Assembly: GCA_934725525.1 (NCBI GenBank)
Contig: CAKVCG010000002.1
Location: forward strand, 1-42,690
DNA length: 42,690 nucleotides
From: an uncultured Brachyspira sp.
Lineage (GTDB): Bacteria > Spirochaetota > Brachyspiria > Brachyspirales > Brachyspiraceae
Direction of reading: 5' to 3'
Shown here: positions 24,877-34,950 of the stretch, piece by piece
Position numbering within the stretch: position 1 is the first letter of the stretch
Layout: each line of letters starts with the position of its first letter
Made by a program: the position numbers and the translations under genes
The notes under the pieces: generated by a model
Databases searched by the model: none
What the model saw: the letters and a program-made list of their open reading frames with translations, nothing else
What the model was told of the DNA's origin: nothing

Positions 24877-27704
24877 AGTTGATTCGTTTCTTCTTTTTTT
24901 TGACTTTTATTAATTTCTTTTTCTCTATGTTTTTGCGCTCTTTTTTCAAGTTTGATTCTGATTTTATCCAAAAGATTAAGCTTTTTTATTTCTTCTTTTA
25001 TTTCCTCTTCAGTTTTTTCGGTTTTGAACGATATAACCAATTTATACAACTGCAAGAAAATATATTGTAATTCCTTAATTTTTTTATCCATAGTTTCCAT
25101 ACTGTCGAACGTTGAATTCGATAATTGAGCAACATTTTTAATAGAACCCAAAAGAACTTTAACATCATTTTCGGTATTATTAACGACACTAACTACATCT
25201 TCCGCAGATTTATCAATGCTAGAAATATTTTGATTTACCATAGAACTCATTTGCATCTGCTTAATTAAGAGTTCCTGAACAGTTTCGGTTGTGCTATTTA
25301 AATCTGAAACGTTATCCAAAATATCTCTTCTTCCCAAATCTAATTCTTCGTTTGCGGTAAATATTGATGATACTACTCCCGTAAGCATATTCGAACTTTC
25401 TATAATTTTATTGCTTGTCTCCACACTTTTTGAAATCAAATCAGTCGTTCGCTCTATAGCCTGAGTAATATTTTCAACCAAATCGCTAATTATAACGGAA
25501 TTATTTGCCGTATCTTCCGCCAATTTTCTGATTTTTTCGGCAACTATGGTAAAACCTCTACCGTATTCTCCAGCCCGCGCAGCTTCAATTGCCGCATTCA
25601 TAGCCAAAAGGTTTGTCTGTTCGGAAATATTATGAACAAGCGTATTAATGTTCGTTACTTGTTTTGAATAATCCTTAATTTCTTGAACGGCATCCGAAAT
25701 CGAATCGGCTATATTTCCTCCGTCTTTTGCTTCGGAATCAAGTATCTTTGAATAAGTATCCGCTTTAATAGAGTTCTGATTTACCGATATAATATTTACC
25801 ATCATTTGTTGAACCGATACGCTTGTTCTATTAATAGCATCCAACTGCAACTTCATTTTTTCGTTAATCTCGTTTATATTATCCAAAAGCTGTCTTATAG
25901 TCTCATTTACCGTGTTAATTCTCGTTCTTTGAATAAAACTAACTCTTACGGCATTCGAAGAAGATTCGACGATTTTATTAGAATTAACGACTTCGCTTTT
26001 AATCTCTTTATTTAAAGTTTCAAAATCGCTTACACCTATATTTATCGAAGAACGGATATTTTGAACGTTTCCCGTTAATATATAAGTATTATCTTTAATA
26101 TTTATTACAATATCTTGAATTTTATCTAAAAATCTATTAAAAGAATGCACCAATTCCCCCGTCTCGTCAATATTTGTTATTGGAAGTCTCTCAGTTAAAT
26201 CGCCAAAGCCTTCGCTTAAAGAATCCGACACTTTTTTTGATAATATCATAGTTCTTCTCAAGGTGAATACTATAATAAAAAGCACTGTCACAAAAAGAAT
26301 TAATCCTATATATATTGAGACAGTAGAAATTAAAATACTTTTTCTAAAATCCAAATTCGCTCTGTATGGAATTATATTTTCCCAAACTCCCATTACATAA
26401 ATATCTTCAAATAACAAATATTTAACGAAATACAAATTATAATTTTGATTCAAAATAACTTTAGCGTCCGAAATCGTATTTAAATAATTATTGTTAGACT
26501 CGTCTTTTAATTCTGAAGAAGTGGCTGGATTATTAAGAACGCTTTGAAAAATGTTAAGATAATTCATTCTATTATAAGCGGCTATGCTAAAATCGTTATT
26601 TGCTATAAATATATTATTGTCGGGATAATTATTTAACAAATCCATCACGACCGAAGATTTTACTTCCAAAACCAAAAAACCTATCGTATTGCCGTTATAA
26701 ATAATTGGATTGTGTATATAAAAATGTTCCAAATCTCTAATCATATTTACTCTGCTATTGTCTCCGTTTAATTCCATTGTCGGAACGGACAAATTAGAAT
26801 TGGTATTTAATCTGAAAACAAAATTATTGTTTCGATTCAAAATTATATTTAAAGTTTGAGCGTTGGTATAAATTGTTCCGTTAATATCTATTCCGCTTCT
26901 TCTCGCTTCGTAAAAATGTATATAAAAAGCGTTTAAATTTTCATCGTCTCCGTATCTGTTATTCAAATAGCCCGATAAAAATTCTCCATATTGAGCGAGA
27001 TTATGTCCGTATCTTGAAATATTTCTTAAATAATAAGCGACATCATCGCCAATATTTACATATTCGTTAATCGCATCGTAAATGGAAGTCGCCGCATCGC
27101 TTATATATTCTCTATTTACTATCGTGTTATATAGTTCGTAATAACGAAGAGAGTTTCTATAATTAATTCCGTTCAACATTGCAATAATGAAAATAACGAA
27201 AACCATTGTAATTGGAATTATAATATACGCCATTGGAAGATAATATTCTCTTTTTCCAGTTAGTTTATATAAAGGTTTAACAAAAATAATAAACGACACT
27301 GCGGATATTGAAGCCGCAAAATTCATAAATAATATAACTATTATTAACCTAAAATTCAATACTTCAAATACCGTCATAGTGCCTTCAAGTATATATACGG
27401 GATATGTAAACAAAGATACTATTATAAAAGCCGATACGGTTTTCAATATATATAAAATTCCTACAGGTAAATATTTGCCTCTTTCTACTTTGCGGAAATC
27501 GTAATATATGCTTATGATTATTAATAAAGCGGTCAACATTATAAAAAAATAGGAATATCTTCTCAAAGGCGTAAATTGTTGATAAATATACCTCAGCATT
27601 AGAGAATAAATGGATATAGTTATAATAGCGTTTAGAAAAAATAAAATAGGCATAATAAATTTTAGCCTTTTTATTAAAATATTTTTGGTCGTCTTAAACA
27701 GCAT
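24873..27704 (-). CDS. Methyl-accepting chemotaxis protein with multi-helix N-terminus
   Basis: A 943-residue chemoreceptor. Unusually, the N-terminus has about six hydrophobic helices (residues 15-170, for example PILFFLNAIITISIYSLML and YIIIPITMVFVIFIIAML). A probable extracytoplasmic sensor of about 270 residues follows. A further helix near 460 (ILISTVSIYIGLILFVTVLF) leads to a HAMP region (SLSEGFGDLTERLPITN) and a long MA signalling coiled coil. The hairpin tip ISEQTNLLAMNAAIEAARAG then GFTIVAEKIRKLAEDT is intact, so it can dock CheA/CheW. No CheR-tethering pentapeptide is at the C-terminus. It is cotranscribed with the OmpA-family gene. The ligand is unknown. Confidence 0.92.
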   Translation of the reverse strand: MLFKTTKNILIKRLKFIMPILFFLNAIITISIYSLMLRYIYQQFTPLRRYSYFFIMLTALLIIISIYYDFRKVERGKYLPVGILYILKTVSAFIIVSLFTYPVYILEGTMTVFEVLNFRLIIVILFMNFAASISAVSFIIFVKPLYKLTGKREYYLPMAYIIIPITMVFVIFIIAMLNGINYRNSLRYYELYNTIVNREYISDAATSIYDAINEYVNIGDDVAYYLRNISRYGHNLAQYGEFLSGYLNNRYGDDENLNAFYIHFYEARRSGIDINGTIYTNAQTLNIILNRNNNFVFRLNTNSNLSVPTMELNGDNSRVNMIRDLEHFYIHNPIIYNGNTIGFLVLEVKSSVVMDLLNNYPDNNIFIANNDFSIAAYNRMNYLNIFQSVLNNPATSSELKDESNNNYLNTISDAKVILNQNYNLYFVKYLLFEDIYVMGVWENIIPYRANLDFRKSILISTVSIYIGLILFVTVLFIIVFTLRRTMILSKKVSDSLSEGFGDLTERLPITNIDETGELVHSFNRFLDKIQDIVINIKDNTYILTGNVQNIRSSINIGVSDFETLNKEIKSEVVNSNKIVESSSNAVRVSFIQRTRINTVNETIRQLLDNINEINEKMKLQLDAINRTSVSVQQMMVNIISVNQNSIKADTYSKILDSEAKDGGNIADSISDAVQEIKDYSKQVTNINTLVHNISEQTNLLAMNAAIEAARAGEYGRGFTIVAEKIRKLAEDTANNSVIISDLVENITQAIERTTDLISKSVETSNKIIESSNMLTGVVSSIFTANEELDLGRRDILDNVSDLNSTTETVQELLIKQMQMSSMVNQNISSIDKSAEDVVSVVNNTENDVKVLLGSIKNVAQLSNSTFDSMETMDKKIKELQYIFLQLYKLVISFKTEKTEEEIKEEIKKLNLLDKIRIKLEKRAQKHREKEINKSQKKEETNQL

Positions 27705-27824
27705 ATTATCGCCCTATAAAAAATTAGTATCTTTTGTATTATCGGTATAAAACAATCATTTTTTTACTATTTGCCAATATAAAAATAATTTTAAAAATTA
27801 TTTATTCAATTCTATTCCATTAAT

Positions 27825-29252
<1,428 letters not shown>

Positions 29253-29316
29253 TTAAAAAATTTTATTACTAAAAACTTTATTAATTATAATCTTATATTT
29301 TATATTTATTAAAAAC

Positions 29317-30201
29317 TTATTCAAGAGTTTTTATCATTTCCCTATGTATTTTTTTATTGCTCGCTATATACTGTTTTTTTGAAAAAATATCGTATTCTTT
29401 CATGTTTATATTTGTAACGAGCCCGCCAGCTCTTTTAAGTATAACGGTGGACGCGCAAATATCCCAAGCCGAAAGCCCTAATTCAAAAAATCCGTCCGCC
29501 GCCCCCTCCGCGACCATACATATATCCAAAGCAGCGGAACCGTCTCTTCTAACCGCCAGACTTTTTCTAACCATACTTGCAAAATCTATCATTCTATTAT
29601 TCAAAAAATCCTCGTCAGTTGAGGCATTATAATAAAATCCAGTAATAATAAGAGATTCAATCAATTTACCGCTCGAACTTACATTGATAACTTTTCCGTT
29701 TTTATAAGCTTTCGATTTGATATGCGCTTTATAAACGGTATTTGTCAAAGGAGCGTAAACTACTCCCAAAATTGGATAACCTTTATAAGCCAAACCTATT
29801 GAAACGCAATAAAAAGGATAGCCATGAATAAAATTACTCGTTCCGTCTATCGGGTCGACTATCCATGAAAAATCTTTATCTTCAAAACTGTTCGATTCTT
29901 CTCCCAAAAACGCGAATTTAGGATATTTTTTCGTCAAATATTTTTTTATAGTTTCTTCGTTTTTCAAATCTATTTCGGTAAATAAATCGGTTTTTCCTTT
30001 TTTTGACACTTTTCTTGGGGCGCCGAAATATTTTAGAGAATATTTGCCCGCTTTTATAGCGACATATTCCGCGTCTTTCAGACATTTATTTAATTTTGAT
30101 TTTGAAAAATTTTTAATCTCTCTTTCTATGATTCTATATTTTTTATCGTTTTTATCTTTAATATTATTTTTTTTGTTTTTATTAAAATTAAATATACCCA
30201 T
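29317..30201 (-). CDS. Inositol monophosphatase family protein
   Basis: A 294-residue Mg-dependent phosphatase of the IMPase/SuhB family. After a basic, Lys/Asn-rich extension of about 35 residues, the metal motifs are clear: KTDLFTEIDLKNEETI, AFLGEESNSFED, WIVDPIDGTSNFIHGYPFYC (the DPIDGT core) and LGLSAWDICASTVILKRAGG (the WD motif). It hydrolyses inositol 1-phosphate or a related sugar or nucleotide phosphate; the substrate cannot be fixed from sequence, and archaeal-like fructose-1,6-bisphosphatase or CysQ roles are possible. The ribosome site is AAGGAG. It lies 38 bases after the MlaD-like gene. Confidence 0.92.
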   Translation of the reverse strand: MGIFNFNKNKKNNIKDKNDKKYRIIEREIKNFSKSKLNKCLKDAEYVAIKAGKYSLKYFGAPRKVSKKGKTDLFTEIDLKNEETIKKYLTKKYPKFAFLGEESNSFEDKDFSWIVDPIDGTSNFIHGYPFYCVSIGLAYKGYPILGVVYAPLTNTVYKAHIKSKAYKNGKVINVSSSGKLIESLIITGFYYNASTDEDFLNNRMIDFASMVRKSLAVRRDGSAALDICMVAEGAADGFFELGLSAWDICASTVILKRAGGLVTNINMKEYDIFSKKQYIASNKKIHREMIKTLE

Positions 30202-30239
30202 AATAAAATCTCCTTTATAAAATTAAATTAGAATAAAAT

Positions 30240-31022
30240 TTATCTATTCGTTTGAGTTTCCCTAAATAATAAAACGGAAGGATTATCACGCACTTTTTCG
30301 CTAAATATTTTTAAATTATATATTATTTGATAAACATTAGATTGTAAATTTGTGTCTTTCATTAACCCCCCAACCGTTCCTTTTCCTCGCTCGACATCCG
30401 CTATTATATAAGACAAATCTTTACTCATAACGCTTATATTTGCAATACTTTCATTAACATTTGAAATTATTTCGCTAATCTCCGCCTCGTTGGTATTTAT
30501 TAATTTTGTTATAAGCTCGATAGTCATAGACATATTTGTAATTATACTTGTAAAGTCTTCAAAATTAAGCTCTTTTCCTATATCTCCTATAGAACCTAAA
30601 GTGCTTTCCAAACTAAAAGGCTCGACTCCTTTAACCACGCTTTCGGGTGGCAAACTTTCAAGCCCATCGGTAGTTATTGTGGGAGGAGTCGCCATTATAT
30701 ATTTTTCGCCCAAACCGAGTCCAACGGTTTGTATTGTAAATTTAGTTCCTTCGGGCAAAACGACATTTCTATCGGTTATGAATAGAGTCACCCTTATAGT
30801 TCCGTCTTTATTAATAGATATATCTTCGATAAAGCCTATATTTATTCCTCCGCCTCTGTATGAAACCTTGCCGTTAACAAGCAAATCGCCGATAAAAATA
30901 TAATCCACATATATTCTATATCCGTTACCTTTCAATTTTAAATTTCCGACTATGGTTATAGAAAATACGAATAATACTATAGTCAATATAAAAAATATCC
31001 CCAATTTTATTTTCTTTTTCAT
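30240..31022 (-). CDS. MlaD-like MCE-domain lipid-transport protein
   Basis: A 260-residue inner-membrane-anchored protein. An N-terminal helix (LGIFFILTIVLFVFSITIVG) is followed by one MCE domain at about 35-115 (FIGDLLVNGKVSYRGGGINI, LPEGTKFTIQTVGLGLGEKY). A helical tail has repeated heptads (TIELITKLINTNEAEISEII) and ends at VRDNPSVLLFRE, a segment typical of MlaD-type proteins. MCE proteins form rings that move phospholipid between the membranes. It follows the ATPase gene mlaF by 32 bases. The permease MlaE is not encoded beside them. Confidence 0.9.
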   Translation of the reverse strand: MKKKIKLGIFFILTIVLFVFSITIVGNLKLKGNGYRIYVDYIFIGDLLVNGKVSYRGGGINIGFIEDISINKDGTIRVTLFITDRNVVLPEGTKFTIQTVGLGLGEKYIMATPPTITTDGLESLPPESVVKGVEPFSLESTLGSIGDIGKELNFEDFTSIITNMSMTIELITKLINTNEAEISEIISNVNESIANISVMSKDLSYIIADVERGKGTVGGLMKDTNLQSNVYQIIYNLKIFSEKVRDNPSVLLFRETQTNR

Positions 31023-31054
31023 AACAATACCTCAATATATATAAATCTTAAAAA

Positions 31055-31831
31055 TCAATCTAAAGGTTTTATAGTTTCTATATCCTCGCCCTTTTTAGCA
31101 ATACTGCTCATAAAGAAGAATTTTAAATGCGGTTCTTCTATTTCATGCAAATGTTCGGGGCTTCCTCCCTCTATAATCTTTCCGTCATAAAGCATCACGA
31201 CTCTATCCGCCATCCTAAAAACGCTCATCATATCATGAGTAATAACTATGCTTGTCACATTAAGTAGTGTCTGCATTTTCACTATCAAATCGTCAATTAT
31301 TCTTGACATAACGGGGTCAAGTCCCGTAGTCGGTTCGTCATAAAGCAAAATCTCTGGGTCCATAGCAATCGCTCTTGCCAAACCGACTCTCTTTTTCATA
31401 CCGCCAGAAAGTTCGGAAGGCATTTTTTTTTCAATATTCGGCATACCAACCATATCCAAAACTTCCGCCACTTTCATTTTTATTCTCTCTTCAGGCATAT
31501 CTTTTTTTATTCTTCTGAGTCCGAAACTCACATTTTCGTAAACATTCAAAGAATCGAAAAGAGCCGCTCCCTGAAAAACCATAGCGAATTTTTTGCGAAC
31601 TTCCGTTAATTCGTTATCCGAAATTTGATTAATATCTCGCCCTTCGACAATTATAGTTCCAGAATCGGGCTGCAATAAACCGATTAAATGCTTTACAAGA
31701 ACGCTTTTCCCGCATCCAGAATTTCCTATAATCGATAAAGTCTCGCCCTTATTTACGATAAGGTTTACTCCGTTCAAAACTTTTTGAGAGCCGAAACTTT
31801 TATGCACATCTTTCATTTCAATAATATTCAT
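31055..31831 (-). CDS. mlaF: MlaF-like ABC transporter ATPase (phospholipid transport)
   Basis: A 258-residue ABC ATPase. It shows Walker [22 protein letters not shown]-loop [20 protein letters not shown], signature [18 protein letters not shown], Walker [15 protein letters not shown] and switch His in [16 protein letters not shown]. The GAALFDSL Q-loop and SGGMKKR signature are typical of MlaF/Ttg2A proteins. It should energise retrograde or anterograde phospholipid transfer with MlaE and the MlaD ring. The ribosome site is AAGGC and it starts 18 bases after manA. Only the gene for MlaD is adjacent. Confidence 0.92.
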   Translation of the reverse strand: MNIIEMKDVHKSFGSQKVLNGVNLIVNKGETLSIIGNSGCGKSVLVKHLIGLLQPDSGTIIVEGRDINQISDNELTEVRKKFAMVFQGAALFDSLNVYENVSFGLRRIKKDMPEERIKMKVAEVLDMVGMPNIEKKMPSELSGGMKKRVGLARAIAMDPEILLYDEPTTGLDPVMSRIIDDLIVKMQTLLNVTSIVITHDMMSVFRMADRVVMLYDGKIIEGGSPEHLHEIEEPHLKFFFMSSIAKKGEDIETIKPLD

Positions 31832-31849
31832 TAATAAAGCCTTATAAAC

Positions 31850-32842
31850 TCAAATCGTAATTCTTAAAAATTTCATTTCGCACCCGCTTTTAATTCTATA
31901 ATTTCCCAAACTTGCGGGAATCAAAACGGTTTTGCCCGCGTTTAATTTTATAATATTGTCTTTCATATCCGATTCTATAAATCCGTTTCCTTCGATATTT
32001 ATAATTATTTCAAAAGTTTTATTATTCGTTGTGGAAGAAAAATTATCTTTAATGATATATTCTTCCGTTGTAAAATATTTATTTGAAAATATTTGATTAA
32101 TCTCCAAATTATCGTTTTTGAATTTATTTATTCTTTGAGATTTCAATCTGGAAGAATCTATATTTTCAATCACATTAAAAGAATCTTCAATATGGAGTTC
32201 TCTTCCTTTCCCGTTTTTATCAATTCTATTCCAATCGTAAAGTCTATAAGTAATATCGCTTGGAGTTTGTATTTCGGCTATAATGACATCGCCAAGTATC
32301 GCGTGAATGCATCCGCTCGGAATATAATAAGCGTCACATGTTTTTACTTCAAAATAATTAAACATATTCTCTATATTTTCATTATTTTCAATCGCATTCT
32401 TAAGCGCCAATTTATCTATTCCTTCTTTTAATCCTATCAAAAGTTTTGGATTATTTTTTGCCTCCATAATATACCACATTTCGTTTTTGCCATGTTTATT
32501 ATGTTTTTTGTTAGCGTATTCTTCGTTTGGATGAACTTGAATCGATAATTTATCCTTTGCGTCTATGAATTTTATTAGTAACGGAAAATATTTTTCTTTT
32601 ATAAATTCTATACAATCGGAACCTAAAAATTCTTCGCCATAATTTTCTATCAAATATGATAAAGTTTTGCCTTTAAACTCTCCGTTCGATATTATATTTT
32701 TATCGTCTTTCAAATCGCATATTTCCCAACTTTCGCCTATGTTTTTACTCATATCAAAAGGTTTTGAATATAAAGGAGAGGCAAGCGAATTTCCGCCCCA
32801 AACCGTTTCTTTTCCAATTTCGGATAATTCTAATATATACAT
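31850..32842 (-). CDS. manA: Class I mannose-6-phosphate isomerase
   Basis: A 330-residue zinc enzyme that interconverts mannose 6-phosphate and fructose 6-phosphate, feeding GDP-mannose or mannose use. The zinc site is visible as SIQVHPNEEYA (His), GKNEMWYIMEA (Glu) and CDAYYIPSGCIHAILGDV (His). The length matches short bacterial type I enzymes. It heads a run of same-strand genes (mlaF, mlaD, phosphatase, atpD). No ribosome site precedes the ATG and the -10 box ends 7 bases before it, so the transcript should be leaderless. Confidence 0.92.
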   Translation of the reverse strand: MYILELSEIGKETVWGGNSLASPLYSKPFDMSKNIGESWEICDLKDDKNIISNGEFKGKTLSYLIENYGEEFLGSDCIEFIKEKYFPLLIKFIDAKDKLSIQVHPNEEYANKKHNKHGKNEMWYIMEAKNNPKLLIGLKEGIDKLALKNAIENNENIENMFNYFEVKTCDAYYIPSGCIHAILGDVIIAEIQTPSDITYRLYDWNRIDKNGKGRELHIEDSFNVIENIDSSRLKSQRINKFKNDNLEINQIFSNKYFTTEEYIIKDNFSSTTNNKTFEIIINIEGNGFIESDMKDNIIKLNAGKTVLIPASLGNYRIKSGCEMKFLRITI

Positions 32843-32848
32843 ACAAAA

Positions 32849-32877
32849 ATTATATAATACGAAAATAAATAATTCAA
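32849..32877 (-). promoter_or_regulatory. Promoter of manA (leaderless)
   Basis: On the minus strand: TTGAAT (32872-32877), 17-base spacer, TATAAT (32849-32854), 6 bases (TTTTGT), then ATG. This has the same geometry as the Rpn-like gene and rpoN. Confidence 0.7.
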
Positions 32878-32923
32878 TATTACTAATTGTAAAAATACTT
32901 TATATAATATTATATTTATTTTA

Positions 32924-32951
32924 TTGCTTTTTATCATTTTTAATGTATAAT
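32924..32951 (+). promoter_or_regulatory. Promoter of gltX
   Basis: TTGCTT (32924-32929), 16-base spacer, TATAAT (32946-32951). The leader is about 40 bases, with AAGG before the ATG at 32999. It is divergent from the manA promoter. Confidence 0.6.
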
Positions 32952-32998
32952 AATTAAGTCTAAAATAAATTACTAAATAATTTTTTAAGGTATATTTT

Positions 32999-34447
32999 AT
33001 GTCCGATATTAGAGTTAGATTTGCCCCGTCTCCAACGGGATTTTTACATATAGGAAACGCAAGAACTGCTTTATTTAATTGGCTTTATGCAAAATCGGTA
33101 AAAAACGGAAAATTGATTTTAAGAATCGAAGATACGGACCAAGAGAGAAGCACTAAAGAAGCGGTAGACATGGCAATAAAATCTCTAAAATGGCTCGGAG
33201 TCGATTGGGACGAGGGACCGGAAGTTAATGGAGATTACGGACCTTATTTTCAATCTCAAAGATTAGACATATACAAAAAATATACGGAAAAATTGATGGA
33301 AGAAGGAAAGGCTTATTATTGTTTTTGCTCGTCCGAAGAGTTGGAAAAAAAATCGAATATGCAAAAAACTTTGAATCAGCCAATAATATACGATGGAAAA
33401 TGCAAAGATATTCCTTTAGAAGAAGCGAAAAAAAGAGTGGCAAACGGAGAGGCGGCTAAAATACGATTCAGAGTTCCAAAAAACGAAGAGATAATTTTTG
33501 AAGATTATGTTAGAGGAACGGTAAAAACGAATAGCGATGAAATCGGAGATATTATAATCGTTAGAGAAAACGGTTTTCCAACTTACAATTACGCCGTAGT
33601 TATAGACGATATGCTAATGAAAATAACTCATGTGATAAGAGGAGAAGACCATATATCGAATACTCCAAAACAGATTTTAATTTATAAAGCGCTTGGAAGC
33701 GAACCTCCAAAATTTGCTCATACTTCTTCGATACTTGGAGACGACAGAAAAAAATTATCGAAAAGACATGGCGCCGCTACTCTTATGGAATATAAAGAAG
33801 AAGGATTTTTGCCTCAAGCTATGCGAAATTTTTTAGCTCTGCTCGGTTGGACTCATCCCGAAGCCATTGAAACCATGAACGATAAAGAAATGATAAAGGC
33901 TTTTACATTGTCTCGTTTTTCAAAAAGTCCCGCTATATTCGATACGGCTAAACTTAGGCACTTAAATGCTTGGCATATAAAAAATATCGATTTAGAGGAA
34001 GCGGTTGAATTATTTATTCCGTATTTGATAAAAGGCGGTTTCTTAAAAGAAAATTATACGGAAACCGAAAAATTATGGGCAAAAAAACTTGTATCGGCAA
34101 TAAGGCATAATTGCGTAGTTTTATCCGATATAAATAAATATGTTCCCGTATTTTTTGAAAACGATTTTGAACTCTCGGACGAAATGAAAGAAATCGTAAA
34201 TAAAGAAGAAAGCAAAAAACTGCTTCAATTTATAAAAAGCAATATAGAAAAAGAAAACGAAATTACGGACCAATATATGAAAGATTTGATAAAATTGGCT
34301 CAAAAGGAAACGGGATTAAAAGGACCAAATTTATATCATCCGATTCGATATGTTTTAACGGGAAGCGGCGCTGGAACGGAACTTTCGCATATTTGCGAGC
34401 TTTTGGGCAAAGATAATATTTTATACAGATTATCCAAATATATTTGA
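32999..34447 (+). CDS. gltX: Glutamyl-tRNA synthetase
   Basis: A 482-residue class I synthetase that charges tRNA-Glu with glutamate. The N-terminus RVRFAPSPTGFLHIGNARTA holds the HIGH-type motif (HIGN, 17-20). The specificity region ILRIEDTDQERS is intact, and the KMSKS-type motif is DRKKLSKRHGAATL, near residue 250. It has the bacterial alpha-helical anticodon-binding domain, ending GPNLYHPIRYVLTGSGAGTE. Spirochaetes commonly charge tRNA-Gln through GatCAB, so the enzyme may be non-discriminating; the sequence alone does not show it. It lies 12 bases before the response-regulator gene, so the two are likely cotranscribed. Confidence 0.97.
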   Translation: MSDIRVRFAPSPTGFLHIGNARTALFNWLYAKSVKNGKLILRIEDTDQERSTKEAVDMAIKSLKWLGVDWDEGPEVNGDYGPYFQSQRLDIYKKYTEKLMEEGKAYYCFCSSEELEKKSNMQKTLNQPIIYDGKCKDIPLEEAKKRVANGEAAKIRFRVPKNEEIIFEDYVRGTVKTNSDEIGDIIIVRENGFPTYNYAVVIDDMLMKITHVIRGEDHISNTPKQILIYKALGSEPPKFAHTSSILGDDRKKLSKRHGAATLMEYKEEGFLPQAMRNFLALLGWTHPEAIETMNDKEMIKAFTLSRFSKSPAIFDTAKLRHLNAWHIKNIDLEEAVELFIPYLIKGGFLKENYTETEKLWAKKLVSAIRHNCVVLSDINKYVPVFFENDFELSDEMKEIVNKEESKKLLQFIKSNIEKENEITDQYMKDLIKLAQKETGLKGPNLYHPIRYVLTGSGAGTELSHICELLGKDNILYRLSKYI

Positions 34448-34459
34448 TAAGGGAATAAT

Positions 34460-34852
34460 ATGATAAACGGAAAACCTTTAATATTAGCTGTGGACGACGA
34501 AGAAAATATTAGAAATCTTATAACTTATACATTCGAGGAATACGATATTGAAGTAAAAACCGCGGAAAACGGAAAAGCCGCTATAACTATACTCGAACAA
34601 AATCCCGTAGATGTCATTATAACAGATTTGCTTATGCCCACAATGACGGGACTCGCTTTGATAAGAGAAATGAAAAAAAGAAAAAGTTCGATTCCGATTA
34701 TTATAATCACCGCTTACGGAAATACGGAAATGGTAAAAGAGATAATAGCGGAAGGCGTTTTCAGACTGATAGAAAAACCTCTCGATTTTGAAATATTAGT
34801 CCCCATAGTTCAAGACGCTTTGGAATATAGAAATAAAAATTCTAAAAAATAA
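34460..34852 (+). CDS. Single-domain CheY-like response regulator
   Basis: A 130-residue receiver domain with no output domain. The acidic pair is D12-D13 (AVDDEENIRNL), the phospho-acceptor is Asp56 (VIITDLLMPTMTG), the switch Thr is in IIIITAYGN and the conserved Lys is in LIEKPLDFE. All the residues needed for phosphorylation are present. No histidine kinase is nearby; the partner is unknown. It could act as a phosphate shuttle or in chemotaxis. It has a good ribosome site (AAGGGAA) and sits just behind gltX. Confidence 0.92.
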   Translation: MINGKPLILAVDDEENIRNLITYTFEEYDIEVKTAENGKAAITILEQNPVDVIITDLLMPTMTGLALIREMKKRKSSIPIIIITAYGNTEMVKEIIAEGVFRLIEKPLDFEILVPIVQDALEYRNKNSKK

Positions 34853-34882
34853 GAAATCATAAACAATACATATCGTTAAATT

Positions 34883-34912
34883 AAAAAAGCCCGAGTCGTT
34901 AAACATCGGGCT
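34883..34912 (-). terminator. Rho-independent terminator of the gltD-like gene
   Basis: On the minus strand: AGCCCGA (34906-34912) pairs with TCGGGCT (34888-34894) around an 11-base loop, followed by a T-run (34883-34887). It lies 39 bases past the stop at 34951. The plus strand lacks a T-run, so it serves the minus-strand gene mainly. Confidence 0.85.
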
Positions 34913-34950
34913 AAAAATTAATTTAAAAAGGTATTTTGAAATTTACTTTT

